Source: CAYUVF01 sp964448045 (GTDB lineage Bacteria > Bacteroidota > Rhodothermia > Rhodothermales > Salinibacteraceae). From it: a stretch of DNA of 64,000 nt. A program made the translations under genes and the position numbers. Positions 26,464 to 34,828 of the stretch are shown here, piece after piece (position 1 is the stretch's first letter; each line of letters begins with the position of its first letter). The stretch lies in assembly GCA_964448045.1 (NCBI GenBank), contig CAYUVF010000010.1:1-64000 (forward strand), given 5' to 3'. The notes beneath the pieces were generated by a model. That model saw only the letters and a list, made by a program, of their open reading frames with translations, did no database searches and was not told the origin of the DNA.

Positions 26464-26870
26464 AGGAAGATAGAGCTTGTGGGGCGCAGCAACGGGAGGG
26501 ACGCTACTTGGGCTATCCAAAGGGTATTGAGCGGGCGGTGAAAACGCAACGCTACGAGGCCTTCGGAAGGCCCGCTCCGTAGGGGAATTCCCCACGGGGG
26601 CGTGCAAGACCGTCCCACGGTAGGGGCGGGACTGGCCTGACAGGGCGTCGTAATCGCCCCCCGCAAACGCAGGGGGAGTGCCCTCTCATACGGGTGTGTG
26701 CGCTCGTGTTTTCATGAAGGTGAGCCATTTCGGGTGGTTTCCCTCACGGAGAGGGCAAAAATCACTCCGATGCCTGGTGCTTGCTATGGGGGCATAGGGA
26801 GGCGCCAGGTCCGGCTCATGGCTTTTACGGTTACCATAATGAGCAAGGATGGCAACATCCGGGGGCCCTT
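26464..26870. other. 407-bp divergent spacer between treT and tonB
   Basis: No gene is seen here. It contains two short perfect palindromes, GGCCTTCGGAAGGCC (26558-26572) and GGGGAATTCCCC (26582-26593), and an AT-richer stretch next to tonB. It must hold promoters for both flanking genes. I could not place them with confidence. Confidence 0.4.
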
Positions 26871-27755
26871 ATGAACACAACGAACGCATTCCCCAACTCT
26901 CCGCCTGACAAGAAATCAACCCCTGACGCACCAGAGAACCAGTATTCGGGAGATGGAACGTCGCGCTCTGGCCAGGTGCCGGTGCTCGATCCGCCGCCCG
27001 GGCCCGCCGAACCGTCGCCCCCCGATGGGTTCGACGAGCTACGCCACCGGCAGGCTCTGCGCCGTCCCCACAAAAATGCTGGTGCTGATCTGAAGAGCCA
27101 GTACCGGATTACGCTGGAAGTCGGCTTTGTGGCGGCTCTGCTGCTTCTGTTTGGGCTGACGACCATTAACATGGAGGTGGATCGCAGCCTCGACGTGCCG
27201 GCCTATGAGCAGCAAGAGATCGTCGAGATGCAGGAGATCCAGCAGACGGAGCAGGTAAACCGTCCGCCGCCCCCGCCGCGTCCTCCGGCGCCTGTTGAGG
27301 TGCCGAACGACCAGGTCATCGAAGACGAAGTGATCGAACTCGATGCGTCGCTCGACCTGAACGAGTCGATGGATGTGAACGAAGCGCCGCCTCCGCCGCC
27401 ACCCGATGAGTCGGCCGAAGAAGAGGAGACCGGCGAGGAAGAAATTTTCATCGCCGTGGAAGAGAATCCGGAGCTCATCGGCGGCATGCAGGAGTTGCAG
27501 AGCCGCATCCAGTATCCCAAGGTCGCCAAGCGTGCAGGGATCGAAGGCCGGGTCTTCGTCCAGTTCATCGTCAACGAGAATGGAAATGTGACGAATCCGG
27601 TCGTGTTGCGTAGCCCGCACAAGCTGCTGTCCGAAGAGGCCATCCGCGTGATCAAGACGGCGAAGTTCAAGCCGGGCAAACAGCGGAACCAGCCCGTGAA
27701 GGTGCAGATGGCGCTGCCCATTTCCTTCCGGTTGAAAGATCGGGGCGATGGTTGA
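26871..27755 (+). CDS. tonB: TonB-family energy transducer
   Basis: A 294-residue periplasm-spanning protein that couples the proton-motive force to outer-membrane receptors, for example the cobalamin receptor at 50832. There is a cytoplasmic N-terminal region of about 80 residues, long for TonB and rich in Pro and charged residues. A single membrane anchor follows (VGFVAALLLLFGLTTI), then a periplasmic linker with PPPPPRPPAPVE and an acidic repeat ending in PPPPPPDESAEEEETGEEE. The C-terminal TonB domain is about residues 205-290 (RIQYPKVAKRAGIEGRVFVQF, SEEAIRVIKTAKFKPGKQ). The ATG at 26871 is chosen because it precedes the conserved body. ExbB and ExbD are not in the window. Confidence 0.92.
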   Translation: MNTTNAFPNSPPDKKSTPDAPENQYSGDGTSRSGQVPVLDPPPGPAEPSPPDGFDELRHRQALRRPHKNAGADLKSQYRITLEVGFVAALLLLFGLTTINMEVDRSLDVPAYEQQEIVEMQEIQQTEQVNRPPPPPRPPAPVEVPNDQVIEDEVIELDASLDLNESMDVNEAPPPPPPDESAEEEETGEEEIFIAVEENPELIGGMQELQSRIQYPKVAKRAGIEGRVFVQFIVNENGNVTNPVVLRSPHKLLSEEAIRVIKTAKFKPGKQRNQPVKVQMALPISFRLKDRGDG

Positions 27756-27875
27756 GGCAGCGGCAGTGGGACGGCCGATCTGACCGCGGCGGCGCGTGAC
27801 AACGATTTATGCAGTACAAGTGCCCCGTGGTGTGGGAGGCACCCCTGTGTCTCTCAAACCGTAAAGCCCGACTGG

Positions 27876-27903
27876 AGCCCGCCGGGAACGAACCTGGCGG
27901 GCT
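27876..27903 (+). terminator. Hairpin after tonB, possible terminator
   Basis: An 11-bp stem with one mismatch (AGCCCGCCGGG with CCTGGCGGGCT) and a 6-base loop lies 120 bp after the tonB stop. It is followed by TCGTCGTTT, which is only weakly T-rich. Confidence 0.5.
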
Positions 27904-27960
27904 TCGTCGTTTGGAAGTGGCGCCCCTGCTCATCGTATTCCATTGCCGATGCCGCTTCCC

Positions 27961-28878
27961 ATGTCCCTGCCCGAAACGGTCACCCTCTGCGAAGTCGGCC
28001 CGCGCGACGGCTTTCAGTTCGAGGACACGCCGATCCCGACCGACCTGAAGCTGGAAATGATCACCGAATTGGCTGAGGCCGGCCTGCCGCGCATCCAGGT
28101 GACGTCCTTTGTCCATCCGAAATGGGTCCCGCAGATGGCCGATGCCGAAGACGTAGTCGACCGGCTGCCCGAGCGCGACGAGGTGATCTACAGCGGGCTT
28201 GCGCTCAACCAGAAGGGCCTGGAGCGCGCGCATGCGGCCGGACTGCGGCACGTCGACCTGTCCATCGCCACGAACGAGCAGCACAGCCGGGACAACGCCA
28301 ATATGACCATCGCGGAGGGCATCGAGCAGGCTGAGGCCATGATGGCGTACGCCATCGAGCACAACCTGCAGGCGCAGATGGGCTTCCAGACGGTCTTCGG
28401 CTACGCCGCGCCGGGCGATACGCCGCTCGATCAGGTGGTCGACCTGGCTGCTCGCTTTGCCGACCGCGGGGCCGCTTCCATCTCCCTGGCCGATACGACG
28501 GGAATGGCGAACCCGCGCATGATCAAGCGCCGCGTGAACGCCGTGCAGGACGCCATCGGCGAGGTGCCGCTGGTGCTCCACCTGCACGATACGCGCGGCC
28601 TCGGGCTGGCCAACGTGGTGGCCGCGCTGGAGGAGGGCGTGACTTGGTTCGATGTATCACTCGCCGGGATGGGCGGCTGCCCGTTCGTGCCTGGCGCGGC
28701 CGGCAATATCGCTACGGAGGATACGGCCTACCTCCTGCGCGAGCTGGGACTCCACACCGGGGTAGATGTGGCGTCGGTCGCCGCGTGCTCGGACCGCATC
28801 GAATCGTTCCTCGGCAAAATCTTTCCGGGCAAGATTCACCAGCTCATCGGCCGTGAAGCGGCCCAGGCGCAGATTTAG
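27961..28878 (+). CDS. mvaB: Hydroxymethylglutaryl-CoA lyase
   Basis: This enzyme cleaves HMG-CoA to acetyl-CoA and acetoacetate, the last step of leucine degradation. It is 305 residues from the ATG at 27961; an ATG at 27949 is equally possible. The TIM-barrel signature is clear: LCEVGPRDGFQFEDTPIPTDLK with the catalytic Arg-Asp, VTSFVHPKWVPQMADAEDV, SLADTTGMANP, LHLHDTRGLGLANVVAAL with the metal-binding HxH, and the GMGGCPFVPGAAGNIATED loop carrying the catalytic cysteine. No other leucine-catabolism genes are adjacent. Confidence 0.93.
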   Translation: MSLPETVTLCEVGPRDGFQFEDTPIPTDLKLEMITELAEAGLPRIQVTSFVHPKWVPQMADAEDVVDRLPERDEVIYSGLALNQKGLERAHAAGLRHVDLSIATNEQHSRDNANMTIAEGIEQAEAMMAYAIEHNLQAQMGFQTVFGYAAPGDTPLDQVVDLAARFADRGAASISLADTTGMANPRMIKRRVNAVQDAIGEVPLVLHLHDTRGLGLANVVAALEEGVTWFDVSLAGMGGCPFVPGAAGNIATEDTAYLLRELGLHTGVDVASVAACSDRIESFLGKIFPGKIHQLIGREAAQAQI

Positions 28879-28945
28879 GAGGTAAATGAGACAAGAAATG
28901 GATGGGGAGGGTCTGTTCCTCCGCGCATCTATTCCTCCGCTCGTT

Positions 28946-29440
28946 CTACAGATCCCGTACCACTTCGAGCAGGTCGAGCGCGGTGATGATGCCGACGAGG
29001 TCGCTGCCGCGGGTAACGAGGACGCGGTGAATGCGCCCGCGGATCATCGTGTCGGCGATGGCCTGGATGGGGGCGCTTTCGTTGACGTCGAATACCATCG
29101 AGGTCATCAGGTCGTGGACGGTGGCGGCGCTCCACTCCTGCGTGCGAAACGTCTCCAGGTCCTCCTCCGCGTATTCGTCTTCCAGTGCGAGGTGGTAGCG
29201 CGTATGGCCCTGCGGTCGCGGGGGCGTATCGCCCGGCACGCTGCTGTGCTGGGTGATGTCTGTCATTGAGACGACGCCCCGCAGGCGCCCGTCGTCGTCC
29301 GTGACCGGCGCTCCCGAGATGTCGTTCTCCATGAAGAAGCTGGCCAGCTGGTCGACGGACCACGCGGGGTGGGCGGTGAGCACCTCGGTCGTCATGACGT
29401 CGCGGGCGCGAAGATCGGTCATCGGGCGAGCATCAGCCAT
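28946..29440 (-). CDS. CBS-pair domain protein
   Basis: A 164-residue cytosolic protein made of one pair of CBS domains, which usually bind adenine nucleotides and switch partner proteins. CBS1 covers about residues 12-65 (ARDVMTTEVLTAHPAWSVDQLASFFMENDISGAPVTDDDGRLRGVVSMTDI). CBS2 covers about 108-164 (VHDLMTSMVFDVNESAPIQAIADTMIRGRIHRVLVTRGSDLVGIITALDLLEVV). A 40-residue acidic loop separates them. No catalytic domain is attached. It is the last gene of a minus-strand run that begins with tolC, but a 139-bp gap separates it from DUF2892, so co-transcription is uncertain. Confidence 0.88.
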   Translation of the reverse strand: MADARPMTDLRARDVMTTEVLTAHPAWSVDQLASFFMENDISGAPVTDDDGRLRGVVSMTDITQHSSVPGDTPPRPQGHTRYHLALEDEYAEEDLETFRTQEWSAATVHDLMTSMVFDVNESAPIQAIADTMIRGRIHRVLVTRGSDLVGIITALDLLEVVRDL

Positions 29441-29579
29441 CGGATTCGGAGCGGGTTGGTGGCGAGGTTGGAGGCGTTGAGCAGGAAATCAGGCTCATGG
29501 TTCAAATTGTAAATGGCCCGTCTGTGTTGCACGGAACGGCGTCGCCCCCGGGGCAGCCACCGATGGATTTTTCGTCGGA

Positions 29580-29867
29580 TCAGGACGAGCGGCGAAATCG
29601 GTTATAAATAATTTCCGGCGGGCAGAAGCCGGTGAACGCGCTCTGAAGGAGGTTGAGGCCGGCGAAGGCGACGAGCAGATAGAACCAGTCGTTCACGAAC
29701 CAGCCGAGCCCCAGCCCGGTGAGGACAACGGTCCCGGCCAGCGCGCGCACGAGGCGCTCGGAGCCGTTGGTAGTGCAGGTAGCAGCGGATTCGGTCGAGG
29801 TAGCAGCGGGTGGGGTCATAGCGGTAGGCGTCGGGTGAATAAAGGGGGAGCAGCCGGATTTGGGCAT
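29580..29867 (-). CDS. DUF2892 (YgaP-like) membrane protein
   Basis: A small inner-membrane protein of up to 95 residues. The DUF2892 pattern is visible: CTTNGSERLVRALAGTVVLTGLGLGWFVNDWFYLLVAFAGLNLLQSAFTGFCPPEIIYNRF, with two hydrophobic segments and the conserved GFCP near the C-terminus. The ATG at 29867 overlaps the stop of the upstream PII-like gene (TGATG), suggesting translational coupling; an ATG at 29819 would give 79 residues. DUF2892 proteins are often found with sulfur-transfer or metal-stress genes. Here it follows an efflux operon. Confidence 0.78.
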   Translation of the reverse strand: MPKSGCSPFIHPTPTAMTPPAATSTESAATCTTNGSERLVRALAGTVVLTGLGLGWFVNDWFYLLVAFAGLNLLQSAFTGFCPPEIIYNRFRRSS

Positions 29868-30178
29868 CAGATCGCGCGGTCGACGGGCATCTCAAAGGCG
29901 CGCACGGGGTGGTCGAGGTCATGCGCCTCGTTGAAGCCGGTGATCGCGTCCATCAGATCAGCGGCCTGGCTGGCGTCGAGAAAGGCCCACGTCAGCGTCG
30001 AATAGGCAGGCGCATTCGACCGGCCAAACCAGCCCACGTCGGCCACTTTGGTGGTGGGCTGCTTCTGATAGTAGCCCTGGATGTCGATTTCGCTGAAGAC
30101 CTGGATGGCGTGCTCGCGGTAGATCCGGTGCAGATCGTCGCGGTACGCGTCCAGGCTCATGACGGCAACGAGTTTCAT
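29867..30178 (-). CDS. PII-like small protein in RND efflux operon
   Basis: A 103-residue soluble protein (MKLVAVMSLDAYRDDLHRIYREHAIQVFSEIDIQGYYQK ...). The alternating strand-helix layout and the position right after an RND pump resemble PII-like or DUF3240 proteins, which are thought to sense a ligand for the pump. The ATP-binding T-loop of true PII proteins is not evident. It starts 19 bp after the RND stop, and its own stop overlaps the next start, so it belongs to the operon. Confidence 0.6.
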   Translation of the reverse strand: MKLVAVMSLDAYRDDLHRIYREHAIQVFSEIDIQGYYQKQPTTKVADVGWFGRSNAPAYSTLTWAFLDASQAADLMDAITGFNEAHDLDHPVRAFEMPVDRAI

Positions 30179-30196
30179 GGCGGTGCGAGGTCAAGA

Positions 30197-33100
30197 TTAG
30201 GAGGAACGGGATTCGCGCTCCATCGGGGGAGCGGAGGCATCGGCGGCGCCGTCGCCGGTGTCGCTCGGCAGATCCGGCGTGGCGGAGGCGACGCCACGGA
30301 CTTCGGGCGCCTTGCGCCGCTCGATCATGTAGTAGATGAGCGGCACGATGAGCAGCGTGAGCGCCGTCGAGGCGATGGCGCCGCCCATCAGCGAGATGGC
30401 GAGGCCCTGAAAGACCGGATCGAACAGGATCACGAAGGCGCCGATGACGACGGTGCCCGCCGTCAGCAGGATGGGGCGCGTCCGCACGGCGCCGGCCTCG
30501 ATGACGGCCTGCTTCAGCGAGGCGCCGTCCTCCAGCCGGAGGTCGATGAAGTCGATCAGCAGGACCGAGTTGCGCACCATGATGCCGGCGAGCGCAATGA
30601 ACCCGATCATCGACGTCGCGGTGAAGAAGGCGCCCATGATCCAGTGCCCCGCGACAATGCCGATGAGCGACAGCGGGATCGCCACCATCATCACGATCGG
30701 CGTCGTTAGCGCCTGAAACCAGCCCACGATCAGCAAATAGATGATCAGCAGCACGATGCCGAAGGCGATGCCGAGGTCGCGGAAGACCTTGTAGGTGATG
30801 CGCCACTCGCCATCCCACTTCAGGAAGTAGTCGTTCTCGACGGAGGGCTGATCGGTGTAGAGCGTGCCGAGGTCGTAGCCCTGCGGCATCTCGATCTCAT
30901 CGAGCCGCTCTTCGATGTCGAGCATGGCGTAGACGGGGCTTTCTACCTCGCCTGCCACGTCGCCCGTCACGTAGATCACGCGCTGCTGGTTTTTGCGGTT
31001 GATGGACCGGCGCCGCGTCGTCTCCTCGATGGTAACGAGATCGCCGACCGGGATGAGCGCGCCGGATTGCGACTGCACGCGCAGGTTCTTGAGGTCGGCG
31101 AGGCTGGAGCGATCGGCTTCGGCGAGGCGCAGGTGCAGGCCCACGGGGTCTTCCTCGGCATTCGCGTGCAGCATGGAGACATCTTGCCCGCTCAGCGCCA
31201 TCCGCACCGACTGGGTAATGCGCTGCGCCGGCACGCCCATCTGCATGGCTTTCTCCTTGTTCACCGTGAACGTGTATTTCGTCTGCGGCGCTTCGACCAT
31301 CCAGTCCACATCCACGACGCCTTCCGTCGCGGCGAAGATGTCCTTCACCTGCCGGGCGATGGCGCGCTGCTCCTCGACATTCGGCCCGTAGATCTCGGCC
31401 ACGAGCGTCGAGAGCACGGGCGGGCCGGGCGGCACCTCGGCGACCTTGATGTTGGCCCCGTACTTTTCGCCGATCGACTGCAGGGCCGGGCGCATCCGTT
31501 TGGCGATGGGGTGGCTCTGTTCGCTGCGCTCGCCCTTCGGCAGGATGTTCACCTGGATGTCGGCCTGATGCGGCGCCGAGCGCAGGTCGTAGTGGCGGAC
31601 GAGTCCGTTCAGGTTGACCGGCGCCGAGGTGCCCACGTACGTCTGATAGTCGGTCACCTCGGGCTGCTGGGCGAGGTACAGGCCCAGTTCGCGGGTGACG
31701 GCGGAGGTCCGCTCCAGCGTCGTGCCCTCCGGCATGTCGACGACGACCTGGAACTCGTTCTTGTCGTCGTACGGCAGCATCTTCACCGTCACGACCTTGA
31801 AGTAGAAGAGGGAGACGGAGCCGACCAGCAGCAGCGTCGTCAATCCGATGAACCCCCAGCCCAGCGCCGGGCGCTCCAGCAGCGGGCGGATCGTCGCCTC
31901 GTAGATCTGGTAGATCGTCGTGTCTTCGAGGCTATAATCGGGTTCGTCCTCGGCCTTTTCCGTCTTGTCGAGCAGGCGATACGCCAGATACGGCGTGATG
32001 ACGAGCGCCACGAGCAGCGAAAACAGCATCGCCAGCGACGCGCCAATCGGCATCGGGCTCATGTACGGGCCCATCAGGCCGGAGACGAACGCCATCGGGA
32101 GGACGGCGGCGATGACCGTCAGCGTTGCCAGAATAGTCGGGTTGCCGACTTCGTTGATGGCCGCGAGCGCCGCCTGCGCGAACGGCAGTTTCTTCATCTT
32201 GAAGTGCCGCTCCATATTCTCCGCCACGATGATCGAGTCGTCCACCACAATGCCGGTCACGAAGATCAGCGCGAAGAGCGTGATCCGGTTCAGCGTGTAG
32301 CCGAACATGTAGTAGACGAACAGCGTCAGCGCGAAGCTGATGGGCACCGAGAGGAAGACGACGAGCCCGCCGCGCCAGCCCATCGCGAGGCTCACGACGA
32401 AGGTCACCGTCAGAATGGCGACGATGAGGTGGAGGAACAGCTCGGCGACCTTGTGGGAGGCCGATTCGCCGTAGTTGCGCGTCGTCGTTACCGTGACCTC
32501 CTGCGGGATCAGTGTGGGGCGCAGGCGCTCGACTTTGGTCATCACCTCTTCGGCGACGGACATGGCGTCGGTGCCGCCCCGTTTGGCAATCGCGAGCGTC
32601 ACGGCGGGTTGAATGCCTGTCCGACGGAGCGAGTCGGCTGACTCTTCCCCATGGCCATTACCAAAGCCAGCCCCATAGCCGAATCCGACGTACTTCTCCG
32701 GCTCGGCCGGGCCGTCGATGACATTTGCGACGCTTTTCAGATAGACGGGCTGTCCCTCATGCACGCCCACGACGAGGTTCTTCACGTCCTCAGCCGAGTC
32801 GAGAAACTGGCCCGTTTCGACCAGATACTCGGTGTCGTTCGCGTTGAACGACCCGGCTTGCAGCTGGCTGTTGGCCGCCTGAATCTGCCGGGCGATGGCG
32901 GGCGGATCGAGGTGGTAGGCGGCGAGGCGGTTCGGGTCGAGTTCGATGCGCACCTGCCGCTGGCGCCCGCCCTTCACGTCGATGGCCGCGACCCCGTCGA
33001 TCTTCTTCAGCTCCGACGTCAGCTCCGCCCCGATGCGCCGCAGCTGGTAATCGTCGTAGGCGTCGCTGTGGAGCGTGAGCGACAGGATCGGCACGTCGTC

Positions 33101-33520
33101 CACGTCGCGCGTTTTGATGAGCGGCATCGTGGCGCCCTCGGGCTTGCGCTCCATCCGCTTGAGGATTTCCTCGTAGAGCTTCACGAGGCTGCGCTGCACG
33201 TCCTCGCCCACGAAGTAGCGCACGCTCACGAGTGCCTGTCCTTGCATCGCCGTCGAGTAGACGTATTCGACGCCTTCGATGTTGGCGAGCAGCCGTTCGA
33301 GCGGCTCGATGATACGGCTCTCTACTTCTTCGGGCGTGGCGCCCGGATAGCCCACCATCACATCAGCCATCGGGACCTCAATCTGCGGGTCCTCTTCCTT
33401 CGGGGTGAGCCAGGCACTATAAATGCCGATGCCCAAAAAGGCCGCCATCAGCAGTGGCGTGAGCTTCGAGTTGATGAAGCCCTGCGCGATACGTCCGGCA
33501 AGTCCTGTCGTCTTCGCCAT
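30197..33520 (-). CDS. RND efflux permease (HAE1-like)
   Basis: An inner-membrane proton-driven exporter of 1107 residues from the ATG at 33520, the usual size. The N-terminal helix (LTPLLMAAFLGIGIYSAWLTPKEEDPQIEVP) is followed by VGYPGATPEEVESRIIEPLE, a family hallmark. The FALIFVTGIVVDDSIIVAENMERHF segment carries the paired aspartates of the proton relay in TM4, and the second half repeats the fold with IALAGIMVRNSVLLIDFID. Twelve TM segments can be counted. It forms a tripartite pump with the adaptor and TolC genes upstream on the same strand. The substrate cannot be told from sequence. Confidence 0.93.
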   Translation of the reverse strand: MAKTTGLAGRIAQGFINSKLTPLLMAAFLGIGIYSAWLTPKEEDPQIEVPMADVMVGYPGATPEEVESRIIEPLERLLANIEGVEYVYSTAMQGQALVSVRYFVGEDVQRSLVKLYEEILKRMERKPEGATMPLIKTRDVDDVPILSLTLHSDAYDDYQLRRIGAELTSELKKIDGVAAIDVKGGRQRQVRIELDPNRLAAYHLDPPAIARQIQAANSQLQAGSFNANDTEYLVETGQFLDSAEDVKNLVVGVHEGQPVYLKSVANVIDGPAEPEKYVGFGYGAGFGNGHGEESADSLRRTGIQPAVTLAIAKRGGTDAMSVAEEVMTKVERLRPTLIPQEVTVTTTRNYGESASHKVAELFLHLIVAILTVTFVVSLAMGWRGGLVVFLSVPISFALTLFVYYMFGYTLNRITLFALIFVTGIVVDDSIIVAENMERHFKMKKLPFAQAALAAINEVGNPTILATLTVIAAVLPMAFVSGLMGPYMSPMPIGASLAMLFSLLVALVITPYLAYRLLDKTEKAEDEPDYSLEDTTIYQIYEATIRPLLERPALGWGFIGLTTLLLVGSVSLFYFKVVTVKMLPYDDKNEFQVVVDMPEGTTLERTSAVTRELGLYLAQQPEVTDYQTYVGTSAPVNLNGLVRHYDLRSAPHQADIQVNILPKGERSEQSHPIAKRMRPALQSIGEKYGANIKVAEVPPGPPVLSTLVAEIYGPNVEEQRAIARQVKDIFAATEGVVDVDWMVEAPQTKYTFTVNKEKAMQMGVPAQRITQSVRMALSGQDVSMLHANAEEDPVGLHLRLAEADRSSLADLKNLRVQSQSGALIPVGDLVTIEETTRRRSINRKNQQRVIYVTGDVAGEVESPVYAMLDIEERLDEIEMPQGYDLGTLYTDQPSVENDYFLKWDGEWRITYKVFRDLGIAFGIVLLIIYLLIVGWFQALTTPIVMMVAIPLSLIGIVAGHWIMGAFFTATSMIGFIALAGIMVRNSVLLIDFIDLRLEDGASLKQAVIEAGAVRTRPILLTAGTVVIGAFVILFDPVFQGLAISLMGGAIASTALTLLIVPLIYYMIERRKAPEVRGVASATPDLPSDTGDGAADASAPPMERESRSS

Positions 33521-33580
33521 GATTACTTGGGGGATGGGTCTGGGCGCCACCGGTCATCCGTTCTTCCGATGACCTGCGAC

Positions 33581-33636
33581 TGATAACTATTGACTGATAA
33601 CTATTGACTGATAACCAATGACCGATATCTATTGAC
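33581..33636. repeat. Period-7 (14-bp) tandem array between adaptor and RND genes
   Basis: Four 14-bp units: two exact TGATAACTATTGAC, then TGATAACCAATGAC and CGATATCTATTGAC, each made of two heptamers. The array fills the spacer and supplies the last eight bases of the adaptor gene, including its stop codon. Confidence 0.85.
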
Positions 33637-34714
33637 GGATCGTCACCTTTTGGCCGTCGCGGAGGCGGCCGTCGGCTTCGGCGATGTAGTGTTCACCGGC
33701 GCGCAGGCCCGAGAGAATCTCGACGCGGCCGTCGTGGCGCGATCCGAGGCGTACCCAGCGGAGCACGGCGCGGTCGTCATCGCTGACGGTGTAGAGTCCC
33801 GTCAGCTGCCCGCGCTCGACGAGGCTCGATGCGGGCACGGTCGTCATCCGCTCCTCGCCTTTCTGTAGGAGCACCTGCGCGTACATGCCCGGTTTGAGAT
33901 TGGCCGTTTCCTCCATCAGTACCACCTGCACGCGGAACAGCCGGCTTGCGGGGTGGCCCGAGGGATTGATCTCCGTCACGGTACCTCGGAGCGTTCGGTC
34001 CAGCGCGCCGACCTCGACGGCTACCGTGTCGCCCTCGGCGAAGCGGTTGATCTCATACTCGGGCACCTGCGCGATGACCTTCAGCGCATCGATCGTTTCG
34101 ACGACGAGCAGCGGATGCCCCGGCGCGGCCATCGCGCCTTCTTCGATGCGTTTCTCGACGACATAGCCGTCGATGGGCGCGGTGACGGTCGTATATGAGA
34201 GCATGTCGTTGATTTCGGCGAGGCGGTTTTCCATCGCCTCCACTTGCGCCTGCGCGCTCTCGTAGCGCGTTTTCATGTCGTCGAACTCCTTCTGCGTGGC
34301 GCTCTCGCGCTCGTACAGCGCCCGGATGCGCTCAAAATTGGTCTCCACGTTCTGGAGGTTAGCGCGCGCCTCGCGCAACTGCGCCTCTACCTGCCGCTTT
34401 TGGGCCTGCACGTTGTCGCTGTCGATGCGTGCGAGCGTCTGCCCCTGCCGCACGCGGTCACCTTCGTCGACTGTGAGGCGGGCGACGCGGCCCATCAGCT
34501 TGGTGCTGAGCGGCACACGGCGCACGCCCTGCACGGTGCCCGTGTAGCGAAAGCGCTGGGGCAGCGGCCGGGCCTCGGCTTCGGCGATGCGCACCGGCAC
34601 GGCCGGACCGTCATCTGCCGGAGGGGCCGGTTCATTGCTGCTGCCGCACGCGCTGAGGGTGAGGGCGACGGCAAGGACTGCTGTGAAGGCGAGCGTTGTT
34701 CGGACCGTTCTCAT
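33629..34714 (-). CDS. RND periplasmic adaptor (HlyD-like) lipoprotein
   Basis: This is the membrane-fusion subunit that links the RND permease to TolC. It is 361 residues. The signal MRTVRTTLAFTAVLAVALTLSAC ends in a lipobox, so it is anchored by lipid. The lipoyl half-motifs (LMGRVARLTVDEGDRVRQGQTLARID and TAPIDGYVVEKRIEEGAMAAPGHPLLVV) flank a coiled-coil hairpin of about residues 105-165 (AQKRQVEAQLREARANLQNVETNFERI). A beta-barrel and membrane-proximal domain follow. The stop codon lies inside the 14-bp tandem array. Confidence 0.93.
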   Translation of the reverse strand: MRTVRTTLAFTAVLAVALTLSACGSSNEPAPPADDGPAVPVRIAEAEARPLPQRFRYTGTVQGVRRVPLSTKLMGRVARLTVDEGDRVRQGQTLARIDSDNVQAQKRQVEAQLREARANLQNVETNFERIRALYERESATQKEFDDMKTRYESAQAQVEAMENRLAEINDMLSYTTVTAPIDGYVVEKRIEEGAMAAPGHPLLVVETIDALKVIAQVPEYEINRFAEGDTVAVEVGALDRTLRGTVTEINPSGHPASRLFRVQVVLMEETANLKPGMYAQVLLQKGEERMTTVPASSLVERGQLTGLYTVSDDDRAVLRWVRLGSRHDGRVEILSGLRAGEHYIAEADGRLRDGQKVTIRQ

Positions 34715-34743
34715 GGTATGGTTTCGTCTGCTATGTTGGGTAT

Positions 34744-34826
34744 GGGCGAGCGGGCGTGTGGGTGTTCGGGCGCACGGGGGCTACGTACTTCGCATCCCCA
34801 CACCCAACGGCCCATCCGCCTACACG
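34744..34826. repeat. Period-8 array with complementary halves between tolC and adaptor genes
   Basis: GGG recurs exactly every eight bases from 34744 to 34776 (units GGGCGAGC, GGGCGTGT, GGGTGTTC, GGGCGCAC). A C-rich half (34792-34826, CCC every 7-8 bases) follows and could pair with it. The element fills nearly the whole 114-bp spacer. Confidence 0.65.
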
Positions 34827-34828
34827 CG

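Noticed and set aside
29580..29818. Rhodanese fused to DUF2892, as in YgaP
   Set aside because: Only the membrane part is present. No rhodanese active-site loop with cysteine is found in the protein or next to it.
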